Numbered from the stretch's first letter, positions 38,434 through 50,379 are shown. The stretch: 64,000 nucleotides of DNA from Artemia franciscana (GCF_032884065.1 NC_088865.1:47400368-47464367); one strand, 5' to 3'. Notes: generated from the letters alone by a model not told the origin. A program made the numbers and translations.

Positions 38434-38634
38434 CTCTAGAATTCTTTTCTTCATTCCTAAAAGCTCGTAAGCTGTCTTCAAAATGATCTTCCCCGAAGTC
38501 ATCAATATTTCTGATCTCGCTTTTTAGATCTGGGAAATCAGCACAGTTTTCTGCTGTTGTTTGACAAGAACAGAGAGTTTTGGAACTGGGATTGCAACGC
38601 TGTGTATGGCTGCACAAAGAACATGGCTTAGCAT
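38434..38634 (-). CDS. Exon: EGF-like module
   Basis: The acceptor is TTTTTTATAG and the donor TCTAGAG/GTAACA. 201 bases: two bases of a split codon, 66 codons, one base (phase 1 in, phase 1 out), so it is a symmetric shuffling-type exon. Six cysteines are spaced C-x2-C-x5-C-x7-C-x1-C-x6-C, with PCSLCSHTQRCNP and CSCQTTAENC, followed by an acidic segment (DDFGEDHFEDS). It joins in frame to the SEA exon upstream (43.8 kb) and to the EGF/SEA exon downstream (23.7 kb). The cysteine spacing is tight for EGF but the CxC signature is kept. Confidence 0.65.
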
Positions 38635-38734
38635 CTATAAAAAACGTTTAATAGTTATTTTATCAATGTCATGTCATCAATTTCAATGTCAATATCAATG
38701 TCAAGTCATTAATGTCATCATAATCTCTGGTGAA

Positions 38735-38849
38735 GTTTTTAGATTTGGGAAGTCAGCACAGATATCTACTGTTGTTTGACACACACAGAGAGTTTTGGAA
38801 TTGGTGTCGCAACGCTGTGTATGGCTGCAAAAAGAACATGGCTTAGTAT
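38735..38849 (-). pseudogene. Duplicated EGF exon, copy 2, without donor
   Basis: Homologous to the exon at 38434-38634 from the ATAG acceptor (same ATACTAAGCCATGTTC start) through all six cysteines to CCAAATCTAAAAAC. The exon's acidic end and GT donor are replaced by a TGACATTGA-type repeat. The cysteines remain, so it decayed recently or is spliced in an unrecognised way. Confidence 0.6.
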
Positions 38850-38949
38850 CTATAAAAAGGACGTTTAATTGTTTGTATTATCAATGTCATGTCATTAATG
38901 TCAATATCAATGTTGATTTCAGTGTCATGTCATCAATGTCATAGATATG

Positions 38950-39071
38950 TGTGAGATTCTCTAGATCTAGGAAATCAGCGCAGTTATCTGCAGTTCTTTG
39001 ACAAGAACGGAGAGTTTTGGAACTGCAATCCCAAAGCTGTCTATGGCTGCACCAACAACTTGGCTTAGCAT
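38950..39071 (-). pseudogene. Duplicated EGF exon, copy 3, cysteines altered
   Basis: Same acceptor region (TTTTTATAG then ATGCTAAGCCAAG). Several cysteine codons of the EGF pattern are replaced (for example by Trp, Ser and Arg) and no donor follows; a TGACATTGA repeat takes its place. The starts of the three copies are 215 and 222 bases apart. Confidence 0.6.
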
Positions 39072-39579
39072 CTATAAAAAGGACGTTTAGTCATTTTATT
39101 GGTCTATATCTTTGATTCTTTTTTCTGCTTTACGTAGACCAACTGATTTCAGAAACAGATTGAAGTTCAGTTTTACAATAAATAAAACATAAATTTGGTG
39201 AAAGTGGCTCGCTTAAGGACTCCACGCACTGACGTAGACTAGTTCAAACCTAATTGCAAGAATGGTTATTCTTTACTAACAAAAGGTTTCGGTCATTAAA
39301 TGCATAGAAGATCCTATTTCTTTCTGCTAAAAGAGTAGCCCAATTTATAAGTGTGTTGATTGACGACCCCTTAGCCTATTTTTTTCAGATTCTTTTTTCC
39401 TGGTCAATAGCTTGTGGCTCAGTGAGAGTGAAAGAATGGGGTTCAAGGCATTGACATGGTATGTTGATCTAGAAACGGATAAGAAGTTCTTTCTGTATTA
39501 AAACAGTCTTTGCCTTGAGAAAAAAATTCATGTACAATATGTTCCTAGAATAACTAAACGTTATATTAGAGAAAAATGA
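39072..39579. other. Intron sequence, nothing recognised
   Basis: No repeat or coding signal seen. Confidence 0.4.
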
Positions 39580-39804
39580 CTACCTAGGCGTATCCTTAGT
39601 CCAAAAGTGAGCTTTTTTGGCATCAAGGAACACTGGCTTCGTGTAGAATGAGAGATTTCCCGGATCGAAAAATATTCCTAGAGAAGCTAGTTTAAAAATT
39701 TCCAACTCTTTTTCTGCTTTCTTCCAATAAAATTTTGTTTCATCTGTGTTTTCATGTCTGATTTGCTTATGATGCTTAGGACCAGGATTAGAGAAAAGTT
39801 TCAG
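39580..39804 (-). CDS. Possible coding exon of unknown affiliation
   Basis: The minus-strand frame has well-mixed, charged composition (KKAEKELEIFKLASLGIFFD, then LSFYTKPVFLDAKKAHFW), unlike the junk frames around it. A TGTGTGAG or ATCAG acceptor could precede it; the only plausible donor is CCTAG/GTAGTC, phase 2. That phase would break the frame if inserted between the SEA exon (43.8 kb) and the EGF exon (38.6 kb), so it is not in the gene model. It could be an alternative exon, the end of another gene, or a TE fragment. Confidence 0.25.
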   Translation of the reverse strand: MKLFSNPGPKHHKQIRHENTDETKFYWKKAEKELEIFKLASLGIFFDPGNLSFYTKPVFLDAKKAHFWTKDTPR

Positions 39805-39816
39805 CACTGATCTCAC

Positions 39817-42800
39817 ACACAGGCATGAAAGATGGAAAAAGAGTTGTCAGATTTTTTTTCCGACTTTCTAGATGAAGAAGCTTCCATATCCCAACCAGTC
39901 TTTAGGAGAAGAATAAACAAGTATTTTATTTGTTATTTTGGAATCTAGATTAGACCGTACTGTTGAGGAAGAGGGAAAGAGGTTGAGATCCTTAGACTAA
40001 ATATGTCTCGTAGAAAGAGCTATTAAAACGCTTAGATTATTGCGAACTATTGCCATAATGTTTTGTGCTAGATCCCACACGGAATCATAAGGAAATGGAG
40101 GGTAAAGAGTTACACTTGGATCATAAAGTTGCATATTTTTTTTTACTAATATTTAATATTCTAAAATTTTAAATTTTAAATAATATTTTTTCTTTATTAT
40201 TATTGTTGTTATGTGTTTTCTTTTCTTTTTGAATAAATTGATTGATTGATTGATATTAACTTGGACATTATTTTGAGAATCATGCTGCACTATTAAGGTT
40301 GTGCTTTCAAAATATTTGCTCCAGAAGACATCGGACATTATTTGCAGAGAGGCAGAGAGTGCCATTGGGCGTGGAAACACCTAAGTCTGGGTAAGTAAAA
40401 CAAAGTTGGTTAGAATTAAGATCAAGTACTTCAATTGCGTCGTTTCTGGAGTACTTACCCATTCAAACTTCTTAGAGAGAAAGGGGTGCTAATATTTAAA
40501 TTCTTGACACTAGAATTATGGTGAGGGTTGCATCAGCCTTAACTGAAGAAGTAGTAAGCATTCTACTACTGCCTTTTTATGGTCCAGGCAGATTTTTATC
40601 TTTGGTAGTGGAAGGATTATTTGTTATTAAGAAAACTTCACAGACAGCTTGTATGATCCCGACCAAACCCAGTAGAAAAGGGCTGTCACGCTCCATGAAA
40701 TTGGCGAGAAAACTTCACGATAATTTCATGGGTCTAAAATAAATCCCATGTGCTTGAAAAACAGCTGAGGGCGAAGAATAAAACCATTATGCTCAGGAGA
40801 CCTAATGAAAGATTATGAGGCTTGAAAATAAGTCCAGTGAAAGTCAAATCCTTTTTTTAAGGTCCTTATTTTTAAATTCCGTACCTGAGTCAACTCAAAC
40901 TTGAGAAAGGTGTCTCTGAATTCCTACCATTAAGCCATCTAGCAAAGTGAAGTGTCTAATCTAGAAATATAGATAGAAAAGAATTATTTCTATTTTTCGA
41001 AGAAAAAATCTTCGATTTTTCTCTTGCGGATGGGGGTGTGAAAAGGGCCTTCAGTCCCCGACTAAACTTAGTCAGAAGCAACAGTTGATGAATTAGTTCT
41101 GATTTTCTCAAAATTTTAATTCTTATCCTTAAAAGTCTTTAGTTCCGAGTTTTTAGGGGGTTTCTATTGGTTATGTCTCTGGTAAAGGAAGACAGAATAG
41201 GGATTCTTAGAATTTTATAAATTGAACATCTACCATAAACCAACTAAATACACATTTATTAAATACATATTAGTAAAAAAAATAGTACGAGCTATTGTTT
41301 TGCCCTTCAACGCAATACACATTAATAATCTTATCAAAAATACATCAGAGGATAGCTTTATTGTTTTCAACGACCTCTATCAAATTCGGGTCAAATATGG
41401 TAGCCCTACCCCGATTACTTTAGCTAAGTCTTCGAGCAAGTCTAAACCAATCTGAAAGGCTCTAGATCTTTTGATCTGAGGATCATGTCCATCATGAGAT
41501 ATTGATTTGTTGCTGCTGTTCCTTACGATTTGAAGTCACAACCGCAATCTATAAAATCTATAGCCAGCCAATAGTTCCTGGAAATTATTAAGGGCCAACT
41601 GTTAAAAACAGAAAATTTGTGAAAGTAGACCATCTCTCAGTAGGCTATATCTGTCGCATCACTGGTTCTCGGACACAAAACTTGATTCTGAAGCTGTTTA
41701 GCTCCCAAAAAAATGTTAACAGTGAAACGTAACATACAACTTTTTATTGGGTGACATAGTAGCAATCATTCTTCATAGTTGTGTCTTTTTGGGGCAATAT
41801 TGGGCAGTGATGTCAAATTTGTGCTTTTTACTTCTTCCATGGGACTGAATATAATGACTGAATATAAATATTATGTTGTTTAAGTTGATGATTGTGGCCA
41901 ATTCTCTAGAATTATCGGCCGATGGGGCAATTATCTTACCATTAAATGGTGAAGTGTACCAGCTTCATTGGTATCCTTAATGGCTTTTAGAATTTGGCCT
42001 CCGGCATAATTATTTTCTTTGTTTCACACCTCTTGCCTTAATGAATTGGTGAATATGGCCCATGGATTCAAAATCGTCTCCTTTCTTTGACATGGGCACA
42101 ACTATGTGGCCAGCACTTTCTCCATTCCCTGATGAATACCCTTCCCCCAAAATATCCCACCTGAAAAATACCCCTGCGTGGCTTGTTGGTCTCCGATTAA
42201 TTTTGCCTTATAAAAAGGGACTAAAAAACTCAATCTCTGATGTAATTAGCACCCTCCAAAGTTTCTAGCAGCTTGAGGTAGAGTTGCAGATAAGGGAGGG
42301 GTATTCCCTCTCCTATACGGGATAAATTCCACTCATTTTCGGGTTAAATGTTACTCTTTACTTTCATAATAACAGCGTAGACCAGAAATATTCCCAGAAA
42401 TTATAAGGAACTAGATATAAATTTCACATTTTTGACAAGTTTTTTAAAGTTTTGGGGATGGATTACACATCATTTTCTACCTGTACCCTCCCTTTGTTCC
42501 TCTCTTAGAACAAATCCTGTGTTTATATGATGCATCAATGAGAGTCGGGATTTATTGGCGTTAAAATATATCCATTGAGGCATCTCCCTCCCAACCTACA
42601 AAGCAATCAGAGAGCCCCATTGTAGAAGTTGCCCTTTGAATTTTTTTAATCTGTCTGCTCCTTAGTTTACATATAATATTTCTTATTGGAAAACGTAAGA
42701 TATTTTTCGCGGGCGAGTTTTCTGATGGGTGGAGGGGGAGAATTTGCAATGAAAAAAAAATTCTTGGAAGAATTTCCTTTCAGTAGGGATCAAACTGTCT

Positions 42801-43430
42801 GACAATATTTTTTCCTGGAAAAGTACGAATGATGTCCCCCAAGTTTGCTACAAGGTGTCACCAGTATTATGAACCAAACTGCTTTAGGTAAATAAAGCAT
42901 TAAAATAAAAACACAACAAATATGTTTGAGCAATAAGAAGGAAGGTGGCTCCTTGCCACCTTCCCCCGTGAAAAATTCCCCGTGAAAAATGTCCGAACAT
43001 TCCAAGTAACAAACACTATCTGTACGCAATGGACAAATTAAAAAACTTAAAATGACACTTAGTTGTTTGAAATAGGGTTCTCTAATTGTTTTGTAGTTAG
43101 GATTGGAGGCAAATACCTCAAAGGCTGCATTTTAATGCCGAAACATTCTAGCTCTCATTGAACCCTCACATAAATACTAAGTTATTTCTAGGGGAGAGAC
43201 GAGAGGACATTGGATGTAGAAATCGATTTATAATCCTCAGGGAGTTTTAGTCTTTTTCCTAGTCTTAAGTATAGATTCATTGGAGGCCAACCAGCCGCAA
43301 GGGGTATTTACCAGGATGGGGTAGTTTCCAAATGAGGTATTTTTTGTGGGTGTATTCCTGGGGAATGTTTTTAGTTGGTAGAGGTGATATTTGACTAGAG
43401 CCCAACAATCGATCATAACTTAATTAAATA
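39817..43430. other. Intron sequence with old family A scraps
   Basis: (TTGA)n at 40234-40255. Eroded family-A-like pieces near 42290-42370 and 42560-42760 (for example GTTACTCTTTACTTTCA). Other open frames (74 and 77 codons) lack domains. Confidence 0.4.
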
Positions 43431-43530
43431 AAAAACACGTTTTTTCAACTGAAAGTAAGAAGCAGTATTAAAACTCAAAACAAAGAGAAATTATTAAGTA
43501 TTTGAGAGGGATTTTTCATATTAGTTTGGT
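43430..43530 (-). repeat. Family A palindrome arm, solo fragment
   Basis: TTTTCAACTGAAAGTAAGAA and AAAACTCAAAACAAAGAG match the outer arm of the family A palindrome; the rest of the element is absent. Confidence 0.55.
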
Positions 43531-43836
43531 AGCTGCGAATTGAAACTTTTTTGTTTTATGTTGTTTCCCGCATAGCTCTGAAACGATTCTGATTTAATGA
43601 TTTTTTTTCTTAATTGAAGTGCTTAAAATTACAATTTTCTCTATTACCCAATTAGAGCACAATGAAAGGAGATATACAGTATTATTTTATTTGGAATCAG
43701 GTTGCTAATAAACTAATACTAGTTTAATGAAAAAAAAAATATACCGGCTACTGCAATCGGAAATGATTTTCTGTTATTGTGAAAGCCAGCTTAAAAAATA
43801 TAATACATTTTGAATAGGCTTGAAGAAGGTCCTTAC

Positions 43837-44098
43837 CTATTTGAATAACTTCAGAAACGAGGCTAGAATCGTCCGGATCGAAATATTCCGATGAAACTCC
43901 ATTTTTGAAACTATTTTGAAATGCCTCTCGAACATAGTTTTTAGACAGCTGTTTTGCAGAAATTCGGTATTTGGCATAGTAATCCCACCTCCCATTCTTA
44001 AACCAAAAGCTGGGAACTTCCTTCACACTGTTTGCCTTCTTAAGCCTTCTATCGACATTGTTTAAAGCCACAGTAGCTCCTGGGAAAATACGGCGTCC
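43837..44098 (-). CDS. Exon: C-terminal half of SEA domain 1
   Basis: The acceptor is CCATTATTTAG; as in the other SEA exon, the in-frame codon before it is TAG, so coding starts at GGA (phase 0). The donor is CAAATAG/GTAAGG (phase 1). 87 codons: RRIFPGATVALNNVDRRL, VPSFWFKNGRWDYYAKYRIS, a helix (KNYVREAFQNSF), then EYFDPDDSSL. This is the second half of a SEA domain, with the Asp-Pro near its end. The G-S-V-V-V cleavage motif is replaced by KNGRWDYY, so self-cleavage is unlikely. The phase pattern is the same as in SEA exon 2 at 17.5 kb, pointing to duplication of an EGF-SEA cassette. The matching first half should lie upstream (right). Confidence 0.6.
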
Positions 44099-45519
44099 CT
44101 AAATAATGGAAAACATCATGAGAAAAACGCGTAAACAGATGGGGTCTAATTTATTTTTCCAGTATGTTTTTGTATATCTATCATGATGTCATTGAAAAAG
44201 TTGTTATTGTCTTAGCGGATGTCTTTATCTCTTTTTTGTATCTAGAGTTTTATTAACATTCACCTCCGCCTAAATTGTGGCTGGGCAGGGGGGCTTTGCT
44301 CTCCAGTAATTCGGAAAAAAGTGTAATTTGTTACGTACTTTTAAAGAGTAGCTGATTTTAAGTTTCAACTTCGCTCTTTACCTCAGCCACATAATTTTCA
44401 TTAAATTAATCCGCGTTCATTTTTATTAAAACAAATGCTAAGAACAGGGGTTCATTAAACTTACTCACATTAAACTTACATGTCCCAAATTAACATTCAC
44501 GCAAAAATAACGGCTTTTAAACTTTTGATTCCGCACTATAGAACCCATAATCTTATCACCAGAGGCAACGCTAAAGCGTAAAGGCCATTCGGTAGCTATG
44601 TTTTTTATAATTTGTTTATAATTTTTCCCCCGGGGCAATTCATATGGAAGGGGTCATCGCATAAGCCTCAGAAAGGGTTCATTTGACTGGAAATAAGAAG
44701 TTCTAGGGTCCTTTTTAAGAGACAAAAGTGACCAGAGGACCACTATCCCCCCATGCCCTTTTCTCCCCAAATACATACGATAAAAATTTTGAGATAGCAA
44801 TTTATTGAAATATCATATAAAAAAGACTCTGGGTTCGACAGAACCTCCAGGGCCTGAGGGCAGGCGTTTTAGGTTATTCCCTGGAGTAGGGGAGACCGGG
44901 GTTATCTCAGACAAGGGGTTACTCTGAACAAGCCATTTGCTCCCTGATTGGCATCTAAAAAATTCCACAAAAAATAGTGAAATAGTGTTTTCTAGCGATA
45001 TATTGAAGAAGCTAATTGAAAAGCCATTATTTTAATCATTTCCGATAAAATTAAATAAAATTCATTTTGCAGGCAAGTCTTCTGACCTTTCAATCCTTTT
45101 ACGAGCTCCGTAGCAGCTCACCAGGAACTTCAATAGAATTCAAACCTTTAACTTCAAATTATGAATTCTTACGGTTATTTCTGTTTTTGCTGAACACTAC
45201 CATCTGTTCTGGTTTGTGCAGGACGCATGTTCAACCGTACACAGTCACGATGGGATTATTTCAGACAACTGTTAGGGGTAACTTCGGATAGTTTACTGAA
45301 GCGTCCGGAATAACTCCCTAGTGGTGAAAACGTGCGTTTTCACTTTCAAAAATGATTAACTATGCAATTTTGCCTAGCAGTCCAGAGCTTTAAGTCTCTC
45401 CAGATAATACAAAATCAAGATATAAGAGTTTTTGGAATTTTTCTTCATTTTCCTATGCGTTGAAAGTCACCAAGAAACAAATATTCTCATCTTATTTCTT
45501 AAAATATTAAGCCTTAGTC
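44099..45519. other. Intergenic or intron sequence with one tandem-family unit
   Basis: The 44640-44900 piece (GGGGTCATCGCATAAGCCTC and GTTCTAGGGTCCTTTTTAAG) is a solo unit of the array at 48.95-50.35 kb. Around 44340-44400 is an eroded family-A arm. No gene recognised. Confidence 0.45.
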
Positions 45520-47239
45520 AAACAGTTCGTGGTAACGAACTGTAGTAAGGAGCGACCCGGCTCAATAGTAACCAAAACTCTAAAAAATGGAATTTTGATA
45601 CCAATACCTACATCAAAAGAATCGCATTTTAATGATGATTTTAAATATATAAGTTTCATCAAGTTTAGTCTTACCCATCAAAAGTAACGAGCCTGAGAAT
45701 ATTTGCGTTACTTTAGAAAATAGGAGGAAACGCCCCCTAGAAGTCATAGAATCTTAACGGAAATCACACCATCAGATTCAGCGTATCAGAGAACCCTACT
45801 GTAGAAGTTTCAAGCTCCTATCTACAAAAATGTGGAATTTTGTATTTTTTGCCAGAAGGCAGATCACGGATGCGTGTTTATTTGTTTTTTTGTTTTTTTG
45901 GTTTTTTTTTTCTTTTTCCCAGGGGTGATCGTATCGACCCAGTTGTCCTAGAATGTTGCAAGAGGGCTCATTCTAACGGAAATGAAAAGTTCTAGTGCCC
46001 TTTTTATGTGACCAAAAAAATTGGAGGGCACCTAGGCCCCCTCCCACGCTAATTATTTTACCAAAGTCAACGGATCAAAATTCTGAGCCAGCCATTTTAT
46101 TCAGCGTAGTCGAAAAACCTTATAACTATGTCTTTAGGGACGACTTACTCCCCCACAGTCCCCATGGGAGGGGCAACAAGTTACAAACTTTGACCAATGC
46201 TTACATATAGTAATGGTTATTGGGAAGTGTACAGGCGTTTTCAGGAGGATTTTTTTGGTTGGGGGAGGGGTTGAGAAGAGGGGGATATGCTGGGGGAACT
46301 TTCCATCGATAATTTGTCATGGGGGATGAAAATCTTCATGAAGGGAGCGCAGGATTTACTAGCATTATTTAAAAACACAATGAAAAAATAAATATGAAAA
46401 AGTACTTTCAGCTGGAAGTAAGGAACAGCATTAAAACTTAAAACAAACAGAAATTATTACCCATTTGAGGGGCTCACCTCCTCCTAATACCTCGCTCTTT
46501 ACGTTAAAGTATTTTTAGTAATTTCAACTATTTATTCTACGGCTTTTGTGATTCTGGGGTCATTCTTAATGAATTGGGACAAAATTTAAGCTTTAGTGTA
46601 AAGAGCGAGGATCTGACAAGGGAGCGAACCCCCTCATATATGTAATAAAAATATGAGAATACAAAAGTTCTTTACGTAAGCTAATTTATAAGTTACGTAA
46701 ATCTTTTACTAATAAAAATTTTCGTAAAAAATTAAAAGTTCTAGTTGCCTTTTTAATTAACCAAAAAATCGGAGGGCAACTAGGCTTCCTCCCCCGCTCT
46801 TTTTTTCTCAAAATCATTCGATCAAAATTATGAGAAAGCCATTTAGCCAAAAAAAAAAAAAATGCAAATTTCGTTTTAATTATTCCTCTGCGGAGAGCCA
46901 AAATCAAAACATGCATTGATTCAAAAACGTTCAGAAATTAAATAAAAAAAAAACAAGTTTTTTTAACTGAAAGTAAGGAGCGACATTAAAACTTAAAACG
47001 AACAGAAATTACTTCGTATATGAAAGAGGCTGCTTCCTCATCAACGCCCCGCTCTTTACGCTAAAGTTTTTTACTGTTTTAAAAAGAAGAATTGATAGAC
47101 AGAGTCAAACTTTAGCGTAAAGAGCGGGGCGTTGATGAGGAAGCAGCCTCTTTCATATACGAAGTAATTTCTGTTCGTTTTAAGTTTTAATGTCGCTCCT
47201 TACTTTCAGTTAAAAAAAACTTGTTTTTTTTTATTTAAT
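45520..47239 (+). repeat. Family A element, young full-length copy
   Basis: Intact 5' palindrome (AGTTCGTGGTAACGAACT), AGTAAGGAGCGACCCGGCTC, full body, and 3' palindrome at 46937-47239. Nearly identical to the copy at 21738-23357 over more than 1.6 kb, so one of the two arose recently. No coding frame. Confidence 0.9.
46937..47239. repeat. Long palindrome of family A copy
   Basis: Perfect inner arms around GGCTGCTTCCTCATCAACG, with the same loop as at 23.2 kb. Confidence 0.9.
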
Positions 47240-47479
47240 CAACTTAAAGAATTAATTTGGAATGATATCCAATCTATATCCAATTACTTTTTAAGGTTCC
47301 CAAGTTCTTGTCACCACTGCTGTCTCCGTCTTTCACTTGTGAAATAAATACGTTGTTTAAATTTTTTATTTTTTATTTTATTGCTTAAAGAGAAATCTTT
47401 AACAAAAATTCACAGCTCTGCAAAGACGCTATAGACATAAGATGCCAAGTTGCCACATTATGGAATGTATTAAGAAGAT

Positions 47480-48030
47480 AGCCAAAGCCAACATCTTTGA
47501 CATATCACATTGCGAAAAGCTGTGGAAGAATTTGGTAGTAAGAGAACAACCTTAAAAGACTATTTTCAAGGCAGAATAGAGAAATAGCTATTTTAGACGA
47601 ATTTTCCCCTTCTCCATCGTAGCAATGGCTTTTAAAGTGATGGCTATCGTTTCAATTTGACAAAAAATTCCTTAAAGGTAAGTTTTTAGTCCTGAGTTTG
47701 AAAGATTGGTAGTGGAATATTTTGTGTTCCCAAGGGTTCACTTTGTACAACGTATTATACACAGCACTCCTCCCACCACATTAAGACCAGCCTACTCAAT
47801 TAGGTGGATGAACTGTGAGCTGCTTTTACAAACAATGGAAGACTTCGTAAAAAAGACGGATAATAAAAATCCAACAGTTTTTCTCCTAGACAACCGTAAC
47901 AGTTACTTAGACTCAGTTTGGTCGACCTGTGTCAAAGATTTGGCATCAAAATGCTTATCTCTCGACCCTACTGGTCACAAAAGATGCAAACTTTGCATGT
48001 TGAAGGCTTTCAGCCTGTTTAGTAGGAATT
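47480..48030 (+). pseudogene. pogo/Tigger-like transposase remnant
   Basis: Two pieces in the right order: LRKAVEEFGSKRTTLKDYF at about 47505-47570, like the N-terminal helix-turn-helix of pogo-type transposases, and then, after a gap that has lost the middle, RWMNCELLLQTMEDFVKKT with NPTVFLLDNRNSYL (47800-47920), like the DDE region where LLLLDNH-S-H is usual. The H-S-H is changed to R-N-S-Y. The frame is broken between the pieces. A further frame at 48655-48924 might be the C-terminus but is not convincing. Confidence 0.55.
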
Positions 48031-48940
48031 AAAACAAAACAAAAATGAATGACTGGCTATATCTGAATCTGGGTAAACGCGAATATGCTCAAAAGGGGCT
48101 AGAGCTCTCTTGTCATCTATGTTTTAAAATATTTGCCCTTGAAACATAATTTCGTTAGTCAGATCTACTGGTATGTAGGCTTTCATTCGTGACATTTTCG
48201 TGAAAGCGGTTTTTTCTCCTGCTTTAATTACTTGTATGCCACTGTAATATGGGGGATTAGATGAAAAATCTACTTCAGAGTTGCCATATCTAGATACCAA
48301 TATTCTCGCTGTTAAAAGTCAAGTTTGGTATCTCCAGAATTGCCTAGACTATTCCCGAACACTGACAAAAGGTTTAAGAAACCATTTAAGAGGTGGAGCT
48401 AGAATATTGACTGCCTGACGCACCAGAAAAAAAAGAGAACTAAAAACAACTCAAGACTCCCAAGACTGCCTCTTCCGAAAGGTGCTGGAAGCACCAGATG
48501 ATTTTAACAAGAAGTTGTGAATTATATTCGAGGGATCAAAAAGTGGCCACGCATTTGAATGTAATATTTTGCCCTACGACAGTCGTTAAAACTCAATATC
48601 ACAATTCTAGTTTGTTGTTGAAATCATTTATTAGATCGGAAAACTGCTTTTTTGACTTTTAAATTAAATAAATGTCCATCTGGGTCCATATTTAATCAAA
48701 TAATTAATGCGTCCGCTGAACCGCTGAGGCTATATTTAATGCGTCCAAATTCACCCTTAAAAATATCCGAAGTTTCTCCACTATATGGGGTGACCTCGGA
48801 CAGTAAGCAAAATAGAAAAATAAGATTTCCCGATTTGTGTAAAGAAAAAAGTAAAAACGCTGAACCAAAGAAACTTCAGGTCAAAACAAGTAGTTTGAGC
48901 CTTCGAATTCACCAGTCGGTCTAATAGGCTCCTGAACATA
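48031..48940. other. No gene recognised
   Basis: Contains a 90-codon plus-strand frame (48652-48924) without a clear domain, possibly the tail of the pogo-like element. Confidence 0.35.
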
Positions 48941-48944
48941 TCTT

Positions 48945-50360
48945 CCCAAAAGTTTCTGTCGGGGGTAATCTCGATCTTCCCTATATACGGTTCTTATAGA
49001 AGAGATGCTTTTATGAACTTCAGAGTGGGCTCACTTCATTAGAAACTGAAAGTTCTAGTTCAATGTCTAAGATTCAAAAGAAATCGAAGGGCAACTAGCT
49101 CAACCACGGCCTTTTTCCCCAAACCCATCGGATAAAAATTTCCAGATATCTAATTTTCTACAAAACGGTTAAAAAATCAGATAAAAACAGATAAAAACTC
49201 CAGGGTAGACACACATCCCCCCCAGCCTGGAGGAGGCATTGCAGGTTGTGCCCTAGGGGCATATATGGCTCTTATAGAAGGGATTGTCGCATCAACTTCA
49301 GAGAGGGCTCATTTGAACAGAAATTAAAATTTCTAGTTCAGTTTTAAAGAGTCAAAAGTGATAAGACGGTAAATAGCCCCCATGCACTTTTTCCCCAAAT
49401 ATACACGATAAAAAGTTTAATCTTAGTTCAAGGATTAGATAACAAAATATCGGTGTGCACTCGAACCCCCAAAGCCCAGGGGCAGGCGTTGTAAGTTATG
49501 CCTGGGGGCATGTCTGGCTTTAATGGAATGGCTGCTCGTATGAGCTTCAGAAGGGATTCATTTGGTCGGATATTAAAAGTTATAGTTTACTTTTTAAGAG
49601 TCAAAAGACATCTAAGGTCAACTAGATCCCCAGTCCACTTCTTTTTCCCCTCAAATCCAATCATTAACATATTTGGAGACAACCATTTTATTGAAAATAG
49701 TTCAAATATCAGATAAAAACTCCAGGGTTGAAACAACGTCCCATAACCCAGTGGCAAGCGTTTAAAATCATGCATCGGGCGTATATAAAGTTTTTATGTA
49801 AGGGTTGGTCATAAAAAGCTCAAAGGTAGCTCATTTGATGGAACTAGAAGTTTCCGTTACCTTTTTAAGATCGAAAAGTGATTGTAAGCAACTATCCCCT
49901 CCCCCAACATGCTCCATTTCCTTAAATGCATCAGATGGATTAGATATATTCGTTTTCTTTTAAATATTCCAACGATCAAATAACATAAAACTCGGGGTCA
50001 ACATAAGCCCACCCCAAGAGCACGGGGAACTAAGCGTTTTCATTTGTGGTCTGGGGGTAAATAAGGTCCTATGGAAGAGGTGGTCGTATAAACTTGGGAC
50101 GGGACTCAAATGATTTGAAATTTAAAAATATCGTTCCCTTTTTAAGAGTCAAAAGTGATCCGATAGCGACTGCCCCACCCCCCTTCAATTGTCTTTCCTA
50201 TACATATGTCTGATCAATTTATGATTTTTAGTTTGTCAAAAATACATCAAAAAGCATACAATAAAAATTATAGGGCTTACACACACACCCCCCAGAACCC
50301 GAGGGTAAGTGTTGTAAATTGTATCCCATGTCCTTAAGGTTATAAGTTTTATAAGGTTCT
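48945..50360 (+). repeat. Tandem array, about 270-bp degenerate units
   Basis: Five or so units, each with AGAGGGCTCATTTGA-type, AGTTCTAGTT-type, GATAAAAACTCCAGGGT-type and GGGGGCATATATGG-type blocks. Units differ widely, so the array is old. A solo unit lies at 44640-44900. Confidence 0.7.
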
Positions 50361-50379
50361 TATGTGGGTGTTTTGAAAA

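Noticed and set aside
40518-40742. 74-codon plus-strand frame
   Set aside because: No domain, no homologous copy and no splice context; could be chance.
45995-46916. Open frames of 70 to 76 codons on both strands
   Set aside because: Inside family A; equivalents in other copies are broken or in different frames, so no conserved protein.
48945-50360. CRISPR-like regular repeats
   Set aside because: Units are about 270 bp, degenerate and without unique spacers; host is eukaryotic.
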